A DNA stretch of 64,000 bases from Panopea generosa (taxonomy: Eukaryota > Mollusca > Bivalvia > Adapedonta > Hiatellidae). Numbering within the stretch: position 1 is the stretch's first letter; every line of letters begins with the position of its first letter. Below are positions 48,241 to 60,000 of the stretch, piece after piece. The position numbers and the translations under genes were made by a program. The notes below the pieces were generated by a model. The model did not search any database, was not told the DNA's origin, and saw nothing but the letters and a program-made list of their open reading frames with translations. The stretch covers positions 20,375,406 through 20,439,405 of the forward strand of contig CM055908.1 of assembly GCA_029582155.1 (NCBI GenBank), written 5' to 3'.

Positions 48241-50086
48241 CATGTGCATGTATATATTGTTAAACATGTTAATCGGCGTTTAAATAAGATTTGAGAATAT
48301 CTGTCCGTAGCGACGAACCTATGTATTATACTTAAAGAACGGACCAACCTTTTTGTCACAGTTACTGCAAAATTGTCATTATACGCACGCTTATTTTAAC
48401 ATTGCCAATCGATATTATGTATCGTAAAATTGGTAGTATACAATAAGAATATACCCAATATGTTTGCCTTTCGAAAAGCGTAAATGAAAAAAAAATCTAT
48501 AAATAGGCATGTTCTTGGGAAAGCTTTGCACTATAATAGGTGCATTTGTTTGATTGTTCCTCGTAAATAGGAACATTCGTAAGTGAACACCAATCCTGCA
48601 CGGACAGGGAACGATAACGAATTCAATAACGGCCCACACGACGTTATTTATGAATTCTAAAAGTATATATATAACTTCAAAAGAAAGACAAATGAATTAA
48701 TCGGGAATTTGAGAACATTTAGGCAAACTTATGAACACACAAAATGGTTTTGCCAATTTTCCAGTTCGCCTTCTGTTCGTTTTTAATTCGATAAAAATAA
48801 ATTTAACATAGTTCAAGAGGATGGGGATGAGGGGGAGGGTGTGCAACTTGATCAATCTTATCTTAAAACAGTTAGTATACAGATGACATTTAGTCTAAAA
48901 TAATGTAAACGAAATCAGAATTTTGTGTTAGGGATGGTGGTGTCCACCAGATTTCGGAAAATACCAAGGAAGGGATGGGACAGGCAGTGTGGGCTAAACT
49001 AGGTGTATCATGGTCGTTAATTTCACCAACAGAACCTGTAAATTTACATATTTCTCGTTGATGGTGTCCATAAAGATGAAACTTTCTTACGTGTCCCTGC
49101 TCTGAAGATACTTTAGTCGGGCTGTTGACAAAGAATATTTTATATGGACTCGAGTCCGCTAGTACGAACAGCACGTGCAGTTTATCCGCTAAAAATAGAC
49201 AAAAACAAGTTCACAAGAAATGGTATTACAACCCACTCCCTGTTTAAGATAATCGTTGTTTATATTTGGTCTGTTTTTGGTTTGCTAAGACCGTATAAAG
49301 GACACGTTCTGTACCGGATGACGCGTTATTTTATGTCTAATGACTTCATTAATGTTGTCACATTTCCAGTTGCAATATTTGTATTATGATTTCTGGTAAA
49401 AAGATTTAATAACTGGCTTTGTAAAGAAGCAATTTACGCCAGGAATATAGGCTTCTAATACATTTAAGAGATGAGGTAGTATCCAGAATATATTTGTATT
49501 TATGAGCGCACGCTAATGTTAGTTGACAGTTGTATTCCCAAGGGCATCAGATATATTTTTGTAGAGCAAAGGATAATCTATAATAATGCACATTGTCCAC
49601 CAAATAGCTGGACTACGAAAATTATCAAAAAAAGAAATACTTCGCTGTGAGGGGTAATTGACTGCCTGTAACTAATAAAATAAATAATACCACGTAACTC
49701 AAAAATAACGAAAGCGTTGGATTATACTCTAATGGACAATCAAAATGAACTCGTAGCCTTAGATTCGGCATCTCAAAGAATCCGTAATCAGATAAAAAAG
49801 AATATATATCCTTTAAACTTTTTTGTTTGGCTAAATTCAAGTGCATACCAATCTGATGTTGTAATGAAATCTAATTCTGGGTTATTCTACTATATAGTGA
49901 CTCACATTATCGTCAATAAAAATAAGATATAACAAAAAATAACTTTACGCCAAATAAATCTGAAAAAATTCTCAAATGAATTTCATGTTTATATACAATT
50001 CTAATGTTATGTAATGTGGTATGCTTGAAGCATTGTGACGTCTTCGTAATCACGATATCAATAATTTTACACCAACGAATCATGTT
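48241..50086. other. AT-rich sequence with no gene seen
   Basis: No supported gene. Purine-rich GATGGGGATGAGGGGGAGGG near 48,821-48,840 could form a weak two-layer G-quadruplex. Open frames of 94 (48,890-49,174, minus) and 81 codons (49,144-49,389, plus) have no recognised motif. Confidence 0.45.
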
Positions 50087-50288
50087 GTAAAGAACCTGCT
50101 CCGTCCTGTAAAGAACCTGCTCCGTCCTGTAAAGAACTTGCTCCGTCCTGTAAATAACCTGCTCCGTCCTGTAAAGAACTTGCTCCGTCCTGTAAAGAAC
50201 CTGCTCCGTCCTGTAAACAACTTGCTCCGTCCTGTAAAGAACCTGCTCCGTCCTGTAAACAACCTGCTCCGTCCTGTAAACAACTTGC
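50087..50288. repeat. 21-bp minisatellite, about 9.6 copies
   Basis: The unit is AAAGAACCTGCTCCGTCCTGT with swaps AAAGAACTTG, AAACAACCTG and AAATAACCTG. Copies are otherwise nearly identical, so the array is young. Since 21 is a multiple of three, all three overlapping open frames here (two minus, one plus) are repeat artefacts with seven-residue periods. Confidence 0.95.
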
Positions 50289-51695
50289 AAAGTATTCGGT
50301 TCACGAACACAGAGTGTACATGTATGAAATGGTGGGCATGACTGCACGTGGTTAATTAGACAGTATGCAGTCAGTTATCAGTTAGCCAGCAATACCACAT
50401 GACATATATCTTCCGTTGAATGGTACTCATGCCATATTCTGTAATGGAACATATTCTATATACCCTAAATGTAATAAAACAGCCGAATCAACACTCTATA
50501 ATGATTCCTGGAAGCACATAATGTACCCAAGAATGAAGCAAATTTTGTTTTCCCGAGATCATTGGGGAGTATGAAATATACAGCACCCTACATCACCTTG
50601 GGGAGTACGAAACATACAGCACCCTCCACAACACCCTCCACTACCTTGCATCGTCTTTACGGTCTTCTATAACGTGGCCGTCAGCAACACGAACATGCAT
50701 ATAGCGGTAAGGAAGATATGGCTGTGAAGTATTGAGATTAGCGATTGTTATTCATAAGTTGTTAATAAGCTGTCTATAAAGACAAGACTTACTTAATATC
50801 TCCATGGAGGGGAGAATCTAGTTAGAGGATGATTATTTGGCGGGTTACGGTGGCAATTCACCAGTGTTGACATGCGAGGTAAAAAATGTCATAATATGTT
50901 GTCATGGAAAATAGCAGACTGGGATTTATTGAGCTTATTCATGAGGGACAGTAAACATGTAACATCCCTCACGCCCACTAGCCCGGGATCGGTGGTATTC
51001 CGTTCTTAGTCGGCACTGAATGAGCCCCGTGGTTTGTTTGTTGTGCTAATATTTCAATGAAATATTTATATCACATATATACTTATTGTCTCTATGTGTA
51101 CATTTATGTTTTGCCTATTTGTCATATTGTATACGTAAGAACATATGCCAGTACATATGATTGACAGTCGATCTGTGCACGTCTCCAACAGCGCTTGTGA
51201 TATTGTACACTTATTAATTCTTACAGTTGCATTTAAACAAACACACGTTTATCTGGTTAGGGTAAACTCGGAACTTATTTCCATATTTTCCATGTATAAT
51301 ACATGCATGGCTTGGTTTTCATTTAGTCACATTATCACATGCTAATGATACTTAATCCCAGACGTGAGATTCGTGTTTATTTACATTTATATATGTAAAT
51401 GTGTAGACTATTCCTTTATTTGTTTGCTACATACAATGAGTATTTCGCCATTTAAAAACTCAGCACATGTAAGCAGCTTCCGAGGTCTCAGAGACAATGT
51501 TGTGACGTTACTGATATGACCGTATGAGACATGTGTGAATAGAAAACATTAAAACATGATATATATATGTGACCATAAAATATTGTCTCAATAAAATAAT
51601 GTATTGACACTTGTTCTCAGATAACTTGCATGAATTATATGCATACTATAGATTGTTCAATAGAATTTGTTGTATTAGACAATTTCTAGGATACC
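50289..51695. other. Intergenic-like sequence with a 2-copy repeat
   Basis: No gene supported. Near 50,562-50,630, a segment with TTGGGGAGTA.GAAA.ATACAGCACCCT occurs twice in tandem (about 36-bp period). The rest is unique-looking, slightly less A+T-rich around 50,640-51,050. Confidence 0.45.
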
Positions 51696-51703
51696 TTGTT
51701 AAC

Positions 51704-51964
51704 TTTTTTTTCTTTTTCTTTTTAATGGGGTTTAACGCCATTTTCAACACATTTCGGGTTATATATGGCATATCCAGTTTTACTGGTGGAGGAAGACCTC
51801 AGATTGAGTCAAACTGAGTAGAACCACCGTCCGTCCGCAAGTAACTGGAAACTTTCTCACATAAATGTTTTGGAGCGAGCGGTACTCGAACATACGACCT
51901 TAGCGATGAGAGGTAAGTGATCTTGAGACAGGGCCTTAGACAACTGGGCCGCGGAGGGCCCTCA
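51704..51964 (-). repeat. Near-complete Nin-DC/RUDI-type SINE with TSD
   Basis: On the minus strand it starts with a tRNA-Leu/Ser-like head (GCGGCCCAGTTGTCTAAGGC; B box TGTTCGAGTACC) and continues with GAAAGTTTCCAGTTACTTGC, GGACGGTGGTTCTACTCAG, GAGGTCTTCCTCCACCAGTA and TGGCGTTAAACCCCATT, ending in an A-rich tail with AAAAG units. This order matches the Nin-DC core known in bivalve and other invertebrate SINEs. TTGTTAAC flanks both sides (51,696-51,703 and 51,965-51,972), a clear target-site duplication made by LINE-type retroposition. The 3' core is well kept, so it is among the younger repeats here. Confidence 0.88.
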
Positions 51965-52275
51965 TTGTTAACAACATTCGGACCTGGGAGTTCACCACGG
52001 TTCTTACCAATACATACTGAGTGCTGGATCTCTTCTTATCTCAATCGTATACCTAATGTTGCTTTTTCTTTCAAGGTTTGTATACAATTACCTTTATTTA
52101 CCGTCACATAATTGAATGTCATAACCGCTGTTTTGTAAAGCTTCATATACCATTGTCCTGTAGGTTATTATAGGTTGAATAGCTTCTTGAATGGAATTCT
52201 TCAATTCTAGTATGTCAAGACACATGATAATGTGGCATTTAGGGTCTGATGAAATATGTATATATATATAGTCTG

Positions 52276-52303
52276 TAGTCTGGTCTGTACATTTATGTCT
52301 GGT
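52276..52303. repeat. Short repeat R2b, copy 1
   Basis: A 28-bp segment beginning TAGTCTGGTCTGTACATTTA is identical to 60,873-60,900. Here it lies about 120 bp left of R2a; in the other locus it lies right of R2a. An AT-rich simple run precedes it. Confidence 0.8.
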
Positions 52304-52420
52304 TGTTCACACATAATTATCGCCATATATATCATGCATTGTGATATTGTTTTGGTATAGATCCAAATCGAAAATTTTGTTGTTGTAAAATTATTATCTG
52401 CCTTTAAAAATTATACAATT

Positions 52421-52604
52421 ACTATGATTTCACTGAATCTTCATTATCCAGCAGGTTTCTATGGCTGTCCTTTCTACAGCGTGTAAGTAGTTTCAAATCC
52501 TTAACTGGAGTCTACTGATATAAAGTTATCAGTTCATGTATGTAAATCGTCTTAACAGTTCAGATGTGTTGCATGTAAAACCATAATATATAAGCCATGG
52601 TTTG
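52421..52604. repeat. Dispersed repeat R2a, copy 1
   Basis: Matches 60,610-60,792 in the same orientation with moderate divergence. Landmarks in order are ATGATTTCACTGAATCTTCA, GGTTTCTA, ATCCTTAACTGGAGTC, TATCAGTTCATGTATGTAAA, CAGATGTGTTGCATGT and CATGGTT. No coding sense. The family is unknown to me. Confidence 0.85.
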
Positions 52605-52798
52605 TACTGTAGCTAATTAACGTCTAATGAATTGAACAATGGGACAGATTTTGTCACAAATAATTAATTAATACGAAACAAAATAATACATTAGAATCTT
52701 TAGAAGTTTAATTTCATCTAAGTCATACCAACGTTCATTCCAAACGTGCGCTCTGCGTCTTCTGTTCAAATGTATTGAATAAAAGCCGTTGTGCTTTC

Positions 52799-53019
52799 AG
52801 TCGGAGAATTTTCCGAGGCGTTTGCGAGTATTGGAGAGAAGAAATCTCTCACGAGCGGTGGTACTTCATTCAACTGTGGTTTAGTTTGCTCTCGTTAAAC
52901 AGTATCGGTGACTCGTCTTGAGAGAACGTTCATCCGTATGTGTGGAACATCGAGGATATAGTTGACAAATAGTGGGCACACACCGTAAGGTCATATATGG
53001 ATTATTGTTGCACAAGAGG
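52799..53019 (+). other. Candidate non-coding exon
   Basis: This 220-bp stretch is clearly less A+T-rich than its surroundings. It is preceded by GTGCTTTCAG, an acceptor-like end, and followed by AAGAG|GTAAATTA, a donor-like start. All three forward frames contain stops, so it would be untranslated if it is an exon. Splice-like motifs of this strength arise often by chance; I list it as the best compositional outlier in an otherwise empty area. Confidence 0.12.
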
Positions 53020-53710
53020 TAAATTATTGATAAATGCAAATTATTAAAATAATAATTAAAAAATATTCATATGTAGTATATCTATATAAATTCATTAAAT
53101 AAAACATTCAAATAAGTGTAACTGATGCTTTTTATCAATGTATTTTTTTTTATTAAATTAATAAATAAAAAACAAATTAATTTTATTGAAAAATACCTTT
53201 TATTATCAAATTTAAATTAAAACTTGAAAAGAAAACACACAAAAAAACAAACAAACAATTTTTAAAGTACTGTTTACGATATAAGAATGTATCAGATAAA
53301 ATATGCACAGAGGGGCATTTTATTAATATAAAGATATAAACTCGATGTTTTTCAGTAATTTGATTTATTTATCAAATACTTTTGTATTTGACTTCATATA
53401 TTGAACAAACGCATTTTCTTACATCCTTTAATGTGTATTCTGATGTGCATAATATGTTTTTGTTGTAGGAACCTCACAAAAATTATTTCGATCAACTCTT
53501 TTTTCAAGGTTTACTTTATTTTCAAAATAAACATGAACCCATTTATTTAAAGCAACATGATCAAAGTATAAATTTACATATGTTTCATATCGATTTCCAT
53601 GGTTTCGTGATGTTTTCTATTAAAATACGTATATCATCAACGGATTCAGATCTCATCTTACTATTCATTATAGGATTTAAATCATTTTTGCTGGTTTTTA
53701 TGCATGTGTA
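53020..53710. other. Very AT-rich low-complexity stretch
   Basis: Poly-A, poly-T and TAAATAA-type runs dominate 53,040-53,280. No gene or element is seen. Confidence 0.55.
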
Positions 53711-53789
53711 AAGAATGTCGAATCACGCACAAATCAAATTAAGTCCGAAGGAAGGACTTTATTTGATTTGTGCGCGATTCGACATTCTT
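53711..53789. other. Near-perfect 36-bp hairpin with 7-base loop
   Basis: The arm 53,711-53,746 (AAGAATGTCGAATCACGCAC and on) is inverted at 53,754-53,789 with 34 of 36 positions paired, around the loop GAAGGAA. The 79-base foldback is the size of an animal miRNA precursor, but pairing is more complete than most precursors. A minute foldback transposon or a recent inverted duplication would look the same. Two mismatches show it is not a trivial assembly foldback. Confidence 0.85.
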
Positions 53790-56011
53790 GAGACTCCTCA
53801 AGTGAATGAAAAAACAAAACAAAAATAAATATACGCTGCAAAGTAAACGCGTAAGAATACATCACCTTTGTCCTGGTTGACATCAAACTCTCTAGAACTA
53901 ATATCCAATAATATCGTAACGGTTTTTATTTCCATTATCAAATGAACTCTGTAACATTAGTTGGTTAATTGTAAAATGACGAAATATTTTGAGGTAAAAA
54001 AATTAAACACCCGCCTTTTATCTCTCGATTTAGACAAACAAAAAATCAATAACTCCAGGAAATACCCACACAGTGTAGCCACTGACGTCATGTTTAGTTT
54101 TTGTCTTCACGATTGTTTTTAAAAAATGTGTATGTATTTCCGAAGGTCATACAATTCCACGCTCATTGATGGAGACTCCGAATTTGGTACGTTTTAAACG
54201 ACTTTTACGTGCAAGGTTTGTGTATTTGTCTCACGATCTTCTGCTTCTGAACTTCAGTTACATGTACATGTTTTTATTTCATTTTTCCTGTCGAATAAAT
54301 TGGTCTGTCGAAATTTTGTCAACGACTAGCATTTACCTTCGGTAAACCAGGGTTTTGTTTAATGGTACACTTTACATCTCAAATCTGAAAATTTTATGAC
54401 CTTCTTCATTGTTTCTCAAAACATCTTGTTGTCTGATTGTGATGCCCGGTTAAATCGCTGAACCAAAGAAATCTATAAAACAATAAAACGAAGAATAGCT
54501 AGGACAAGACATTTATTTTCGTTGTATTTTATTATTAAAATAAGCGTGAAACCGTTGCAGACGTCATTTTAGTTCGTATATTGTTAAATCGACCATCAAA
54601 ATCTCGGTGCTTCTTTGTTTACGCGAGAAACGAAAAAGTAGTTCGGCTCACGGGTTTTATCGTAAAATAAAAGTTTTTAAAAAATTGACGTTGTCCAATG
54701 AAAATGCTTGAAATACATATATGATAATGAGACTAGAATTATTGTTGACAAAACTCTAATATTCTATGAGAGTTAATCCTGAACTATTTGTAAAATATTA
54801 GTTCAGAACACTAATATTTTGAAAAATATGTTTTTTTTATATATTATATTCTTTAAAATGTAATGATGGAGTTATATAGAAGTGCCATTGAGGAAACAAA
54901 AGACACAGTGTGAATCTCTGACTGAGCGTCACTGTCGATGAAGCAAACTTGTAATACTTATTTGTACTGTGTTATGTTTTCATAATAAACACATAACCGC
55001 AGGGGCTTCGTACTGAATCTGTAAATTGTTGTTACTGAAGGCAATAAATTGTTAATAAACATAGAAGTGACAAATGCATGCGTGAATATCCTTTTGCGAA
55101 AATGTTGCTAATGTGCAAGGCGCCGTGTATGTTACGATCAATACTATATATTAATATACATTAACATATTATAAGATGCATCTACCCATCGGCTTAATAT
55201 ATTTAGCTATTCATTATACAATACACTCCCAACAGCAATTTCAGGCCCTTGTCTCGCGTCAGTATAGCTTTTGTGAGTATTTTCCCCTAAAATAGATCGA
55301 TATGTATGACAGTAATATTATACATGAATAATCTATTTAGGAGACCTATATGATATATGACTTGATTGTGCAGAAAGGTGAATGGTAGATTATTTTGCCC
55401 AATTTAAGGACTGAAATAACGCATATCTTGATTGGGGATTTCTTGTTCTAAGTGCAAAAGGGTAGAGAGAATTTGCAACATAAATGTAAGTGATGTAATT
55501 TGGTACGCTATGTTTAACGTGTAGATGTTTTGAATGCTTTCTTAAGGTCGTCACGTTGGATTAACGACGTTATTGGCCCGTCATTAGTAAACGTGTTTAG
55601 TGGGGCATTTTAAGCGGCGCAGTAGTGAATTGGATACGGTGTGGATATACGCCAGAGGTCGCGAACCCGTTCACACGCTCGGTCCGATGGCTGTCAAAAC
55701 ATAACACTAAGAACTGATTTTACCAAGGTAGTGGACTCTCCGAATTTAAACAGAACAAATTGATATAATTTAATGTTTTAGTTTAGTTACTGATCCGATA
55801 TTAGTTAACGTGACACTGATTTAGAGTAATTATTGGCGCGTAATTGATTTTCAGTGTAACTTTAAGATAGTCCTTCTTTTATTTGTGCATATTTATTAGT
55901 CCGTGGCTGGTAAAGATGTTGTAATTGGTCAATAACTACGTAACTACTACGTTTATGTATTAATTGTATTTATAGATGGTAGTCATTGCCAAAACTTAAC
56001 ATGCAATTATT
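53790..56011. other. AT-rich sequence with no gene seen
   Basis: No supported gene. Two small stem-loops with AT-rich loops occur near 54,755-54,810 (for example CTGAACTA paired with TAGTTCAG). Bases 55,610-55,690 are richer in G+C, with GGTCGCGAACCC, but do not form a convincing tRNA-like pair of boxes. Bits such as TTAGTTAACGTG near 55,802 resemble the 87-bp repeat further right. Confidence 0.45.
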
Positions 56012-56256
56012 GCCGGGGTCGGATAGCTCATTTGGTAGCACCAGTGATTGTCAAACCAGGGTACATGAGTTGTCCTTCAGGATACAGTCTTTGTGGTGAT
56101 TGGTCATGAACTTTGTCTTACGACAAAGAGCCTCATGTTGTTGAATATGTGGCGAATAAAGCAATTACTTGCAGAGATAAGATGTGTCTAGTGCCAATCC
56201 CATTTCAGGCACGAGACAAGATGCGCTGACCTACATTAAATAACCAAAACAAACAA
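56012..56256 (+). repeat. tRNA-derived SINE
   Basis: GCCGGGGTCGGATAGCTCAT followed by TTGGTAGCACCAGTG reads like the 5' half and A box of a tRNA (TAGCTCA..TGGTAG). The B box is degenerate (ATGAGTTGTCC). A body with GTGGTGATTGGTCATGAAC, TTACGACAAAGAGCC and ATATGTGGCGAATAAAGC follows, ending in a CAAAACAAACAAAC tail. I do not know the family by name. The element ends exactly where the 87-bp array starts. Confidence 0.6.
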
Positions 56257-57192
56257 ACGTGTAGTTATTGGTCCTTCAATATACCGATTCATGATGTGTT
56301 TACGTGCTGTTGGTGGTCAGTGACTAGTAAACGTGAAGTTATTGTTCCTTCAATATTCATTGTACATTAACCTATCCATGATGTGTTTACATGCTGTTGT
56401 TGGTCAGTGACTAGTTAACGTGTAGTAATTGGTTCTTCAATATTCAATGTACATTAACCGATCCATGATGTGTTTACATGCTGGTGTTGGTCAGCAACTA
56501 GTTAACGTGTAGTTATTGGTTCTTCAATATTCAATGTACATTTACCGATTCATGATGTGTTTACATGCTGATGTTGGTCAGCGACTAGTTAACGTGTAGT
56601 AATTGGTTCTTCAATATTCAAAGATGTGTTTACATGCTGATGTTGGCCAGCGACAAGTCAATATGTAGTTATTGATCCTTCAATATTCAATGTACATTTA
56701 CCGATTCATGATGTTTTTACATGCTGTTGTTGGTCAGCGACTAGTTAACGTGTAGTAATTGGTTCAATTTTCAATGTACATTAACCGATTAATGATGTAT
56801 TTACATGCTGATGTTGGTCAGTGACTAGTTAATGTGTAGTAATTGGTTGTTCAATATTAAATGTACATTAACCGATTTAAGATGTGTTTACATGCTGATG
56901 TTGGTCAGCGACTAGTTAACGTGTAGTAATTGGTTATTCAATATTCAATGTACATTTACCGATTCATGATGTGTTTAGATGCTGTTGTTGGTCAGCGACT
57001 AGTTAACGTGTAGTTATTGTGCTTTTAATATTCAATGTACATTTACCGATTCATGATGTGTTTACATGCTGTTGTTGGTCAGCGACTAGTTAACGTGTAG
57101 TTATTGTGCCTTCAATATTCAATGTACATTTACCGATCCATAATGTGTTTACGTGTTGTTGTTGGTCAACGACTAGTTAATGTGTAGTTATT
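56257..57192. repeat. 87-bp minisatellite, about 11 copies
   Basis: The unit runs ACGTGTAGTTATTGGTTCTT, CAATATTCAATGTACATTTA, CCGATTCATGATGTGTTTAC, ATGCTGATGTTGGTCAGCGA, CTAGTTA (87 bp). The first unit and the one near 56,600 are shortened by loss of the TGTACATT part. Units are about 90% alike by eye. The array begins directly at the 3' end of a SINE. Confidence 0.94.
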
Positions 57193-57944
57193 TATTATTT
57201 ATTTGGGATTCTGTTATTATAGTCTTCGTTTATATCTGAGTTTCAATAAATGAAGCATTTCATTTACAATTACCCCCGGTGAAGATCAATGGAAGTGTCC
57301 ATAAAAAACATGTATTATAGTGTTGGAATGTGGTTTAGATACGTTTTAATAATTTGCACAAGCGAGAATGCCATGGTGCATATCCATTTTATGACCTCGT
57401 CCACACGTCGACTGAGCATACTGTTAACTTGTTAAAGGGAGATGATGTAGGAATTTTATGTTGGCACTAATGGATGCTTGCACAGTATGGCTATTTGCCT
57501 TCAAACAGCACGTCTGCGGTTTTATTTGAATGGGCCAATGATCTGTTTATTGTTGACAAGTGTGTTTGTATACAAGAAACACATGTTTAATTACAGAAAT
57601 GCTTCTATATGCATGTTACGTTTACTCAGACATTAAATTATCCTTAAATCAGATGTTTGATTTTAATATCCTATTTTTTTTTATGTTTTATGGTTTTCAT
57701 TATACGGTTTGAAAGTAAAAGCAGGTGTTAACGTGCTTTTAAGCAACCTTTCCGAATTCGAATTAAAACAATGACCATTTAATAAAGTGATATGTTTTTC
57801 TCCCAAAAACAATGACTTAGTTTGTAAGTGTTACAAAGATAAGTTTGTGTTTGCTTTAATAGAAATTAGTTTTGCATTTTATTAGACTAACCATTGCGTT
57901 TTACGTTACATGCAACAACTGGAAGGACTAAATAATGGCAAACT
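57193..57944. other. Spacer between 87-bp and 59-bp arrays
   Basis: Unique-looking A+T-rich sequence with no gene or element recognised. Confidence 0.5.
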
Positions 57945-59457
57945 TCCTCTCAAGCACTAAACTTACAGAGTAGACTGGGCATGTTTTCTTATCTCCGTCT
58001 TGTCCCCCTAACGCATTAAACTTACAGAGTAGACTGGACATGTTTTCTTATCTACATCTTGTCCCTCTAAAGCCTTAAACGTATAGATGGGACGGGACAT
58101 GTTTTCTTATATCCGTCTTGTCCCTCTAAAGCTTTAAACTTACAGAGTAGACTGGACATGTTTTCTTATCTCCGTCTTGTCCCTCTAAAGCCTTAAACTT
58201 TCAGAGTAGACTGGGCATGTTTTCTTATCTCCGTCTTGTCTCTCTAAAGCCTTTTACTTACAGATGGGACGGGACATGTTTTCTTATCTCCGCCTTGTCC
58301 CTCTAAAACCTTAAACTTACAGAGAAGACTGGACATGTTTTCTTATCTCCGCCTTGTCCCTCTAAAACCTTAAACTTACAGAGTAGACTGGACATGTTTT
58401 CTTATCTCCGTCTTGTCCCTCTAAAGCCTTAATCTTACAGAGTAGACTGGACATGTTTTCTTATCTCCATCTTGTCCCTCTAACGCCTTAAGTTACAGAG
58501 TAGACTGGACATGTTTTCTTATCTCCATCTTGTCCCTCTAAAGCCTTTTACTTACAGATGGGACGGGACATGTTTTCTTATCTCCGTCTTGTCCCTCTAA
58601 AACCTTAAACTTACAGAGTAGACTGGACATGTTTTCTTATCTCCGTCTTGTCCCTCTAAAACCTTAAACTTACAGAGTAGACTGGACATGTTTTCTTATC
58701 TCCGTCTTGTCCCTCTAACGCCTTAATCTTACAGAGTAGATTGGACATGTTTTCTTATCTCCGTCTTGTCCCTCTAACGCCTTAAACTTACAGATGGGAC
58801 GGGACATGTTTTCTTATCTCCGTCTTGTCCCTCTAAAACCTTAAACTTACAGAGTAGACTGGACATGTTTTCTTATCTCCGTCTTGTCCCTCTAAAACCT
58901 TAAACTTACAGAGTAGACTGGACATGTTTTCTTATCTCCGTCTTGTCCCTCTAACGCCTTAATCTTACAGAGTAGACTGGACATGTTTTCTTATCTCCGT
59001 CTTGTCCCCCTAACGCCTTAAACTTACAGAGTAGACTGGACATGTTTTCTTATCTCCATCTTGTCCCTCTAAAGCCTTTTACTTACAGATGGGACGGGAC
59101 ATGTTTTCTTATCTCCGTCTTGTCCCTCTAAAGCTTTTAACTTACAGATGGGACGGGACATGTTTTCTTATCTCCGTCTTGTCCCTCTAAAACCTTAAAC
59201 TTACAGAGTAGACTGGACATGTTTTCTTATCTCCGCCTTGTCCCTCTAAAACCTTAATCTTACAGAGTAGACTGGACATGTTTTCTTATCTCCGTCTTGT
59301 CCCTCTAACGCCTTAATCTTACAGAGTAGACTGGACATGTTTTCTTATATCCGTCTTGTCCCTCTAAAACCTTTAACTTACAGATGGGACTGGACATGTT
59401 TTCTTATCTCCATCTTGCCCCTCTAAAGCTTTCAACTTACAGAGTAGACTGGACACA
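57945..59457. repeat. 59-bp minisatellite, about 25 copies
   Basis: The unit is CTTACAGAGTAGACTGGACA, TGTTTTCTTATCTCCGTCTT, GTCCCTCTAAAGCCTTAAA (59 bp). A variant with CAGATGGGACGGGACATG replaces CAGAGTAGACTGGACATG at about 58,083, 58,260, 58,555, 58,790, 59,090, 59,147 and 59,387, so monomer types are interspersed in a partly regular way. The plus strand is pyrimidine-rich. Each unit reads like an intron 3' end: a CTAAA branch-like site, pyrimidines and TTACAG|AG. Copies are very similar, so homogenisation is recent. Confidence 0.96.
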
Positions 59458-59514
59458 TGCAGAGTCATAATATCTACCTTAGCATGCTTGTGTTTTACAA
59501 TATACACATAGGCT

Positions 59515-60000
59515 AATGTGATATACTGATTACATATTGATTATTTATTGATTATATATTGATTTTATTTTGAATATTGATTATATATTGATTACATATA
59601 TTGATTATATAAATATATTAGATAGTGTTTATATATTGATTTTATAAATTGATTATATATTGATTAAATACTGTTTATATCTTGATTAAATTTTGATTTT
59701 TTTTATATATTGATTAAATATTGCTTATATAGATTGAGTGTATATGGAATATGTATTAATTCTATATTGATATATAAATTGATTACATATTGTTTATATC
59801 TCGATTATATCTCGATTATATCTCGATTATATCTTGATTATATATTGATTATGTATTGATTATATATATTGATTTAATATATTGATTATATATATATTGA
59901 AAATATATTGAATATATATTGATCATATATTGATTAAATATTGATTAAATATTGATTGAATAATTTTGATTATATAATTTGATTATGTATATTGAGAGTG
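59515..60000. repeat. AT-rich TTGATTATATA-type tandem repeat
   Basis: A degenerate array of roughly 10-11 bp units (ATATTGATTAT) with insertions, including three consecutive TCTCGATTATA units near 59,806-59,836. It is extremely A+T-rich and would melt easily. Unit length varies, so copy number is only about 45. Confidence 0.88.

Noticed and set aside
49913-50347. 144-codon minus-strand frame with seven-residue repeats (TEQVLYR type)
   Set aside because: It is the 21-bp minisatellite, open on both strands; the flanking residues show no domain.
55610-55690. Possible tRNA-like element with GGTCGCGAACCC
   Set aside because: It does not give a proper B box in either orientation and no A box is paired with it.
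2717-59457. CRISPR-like arrays
   Set aside because: Repeats are contiguous tandem monomers without unique spacers, no cas-like gene exists, and the sequence is from an animal nuclear genome.
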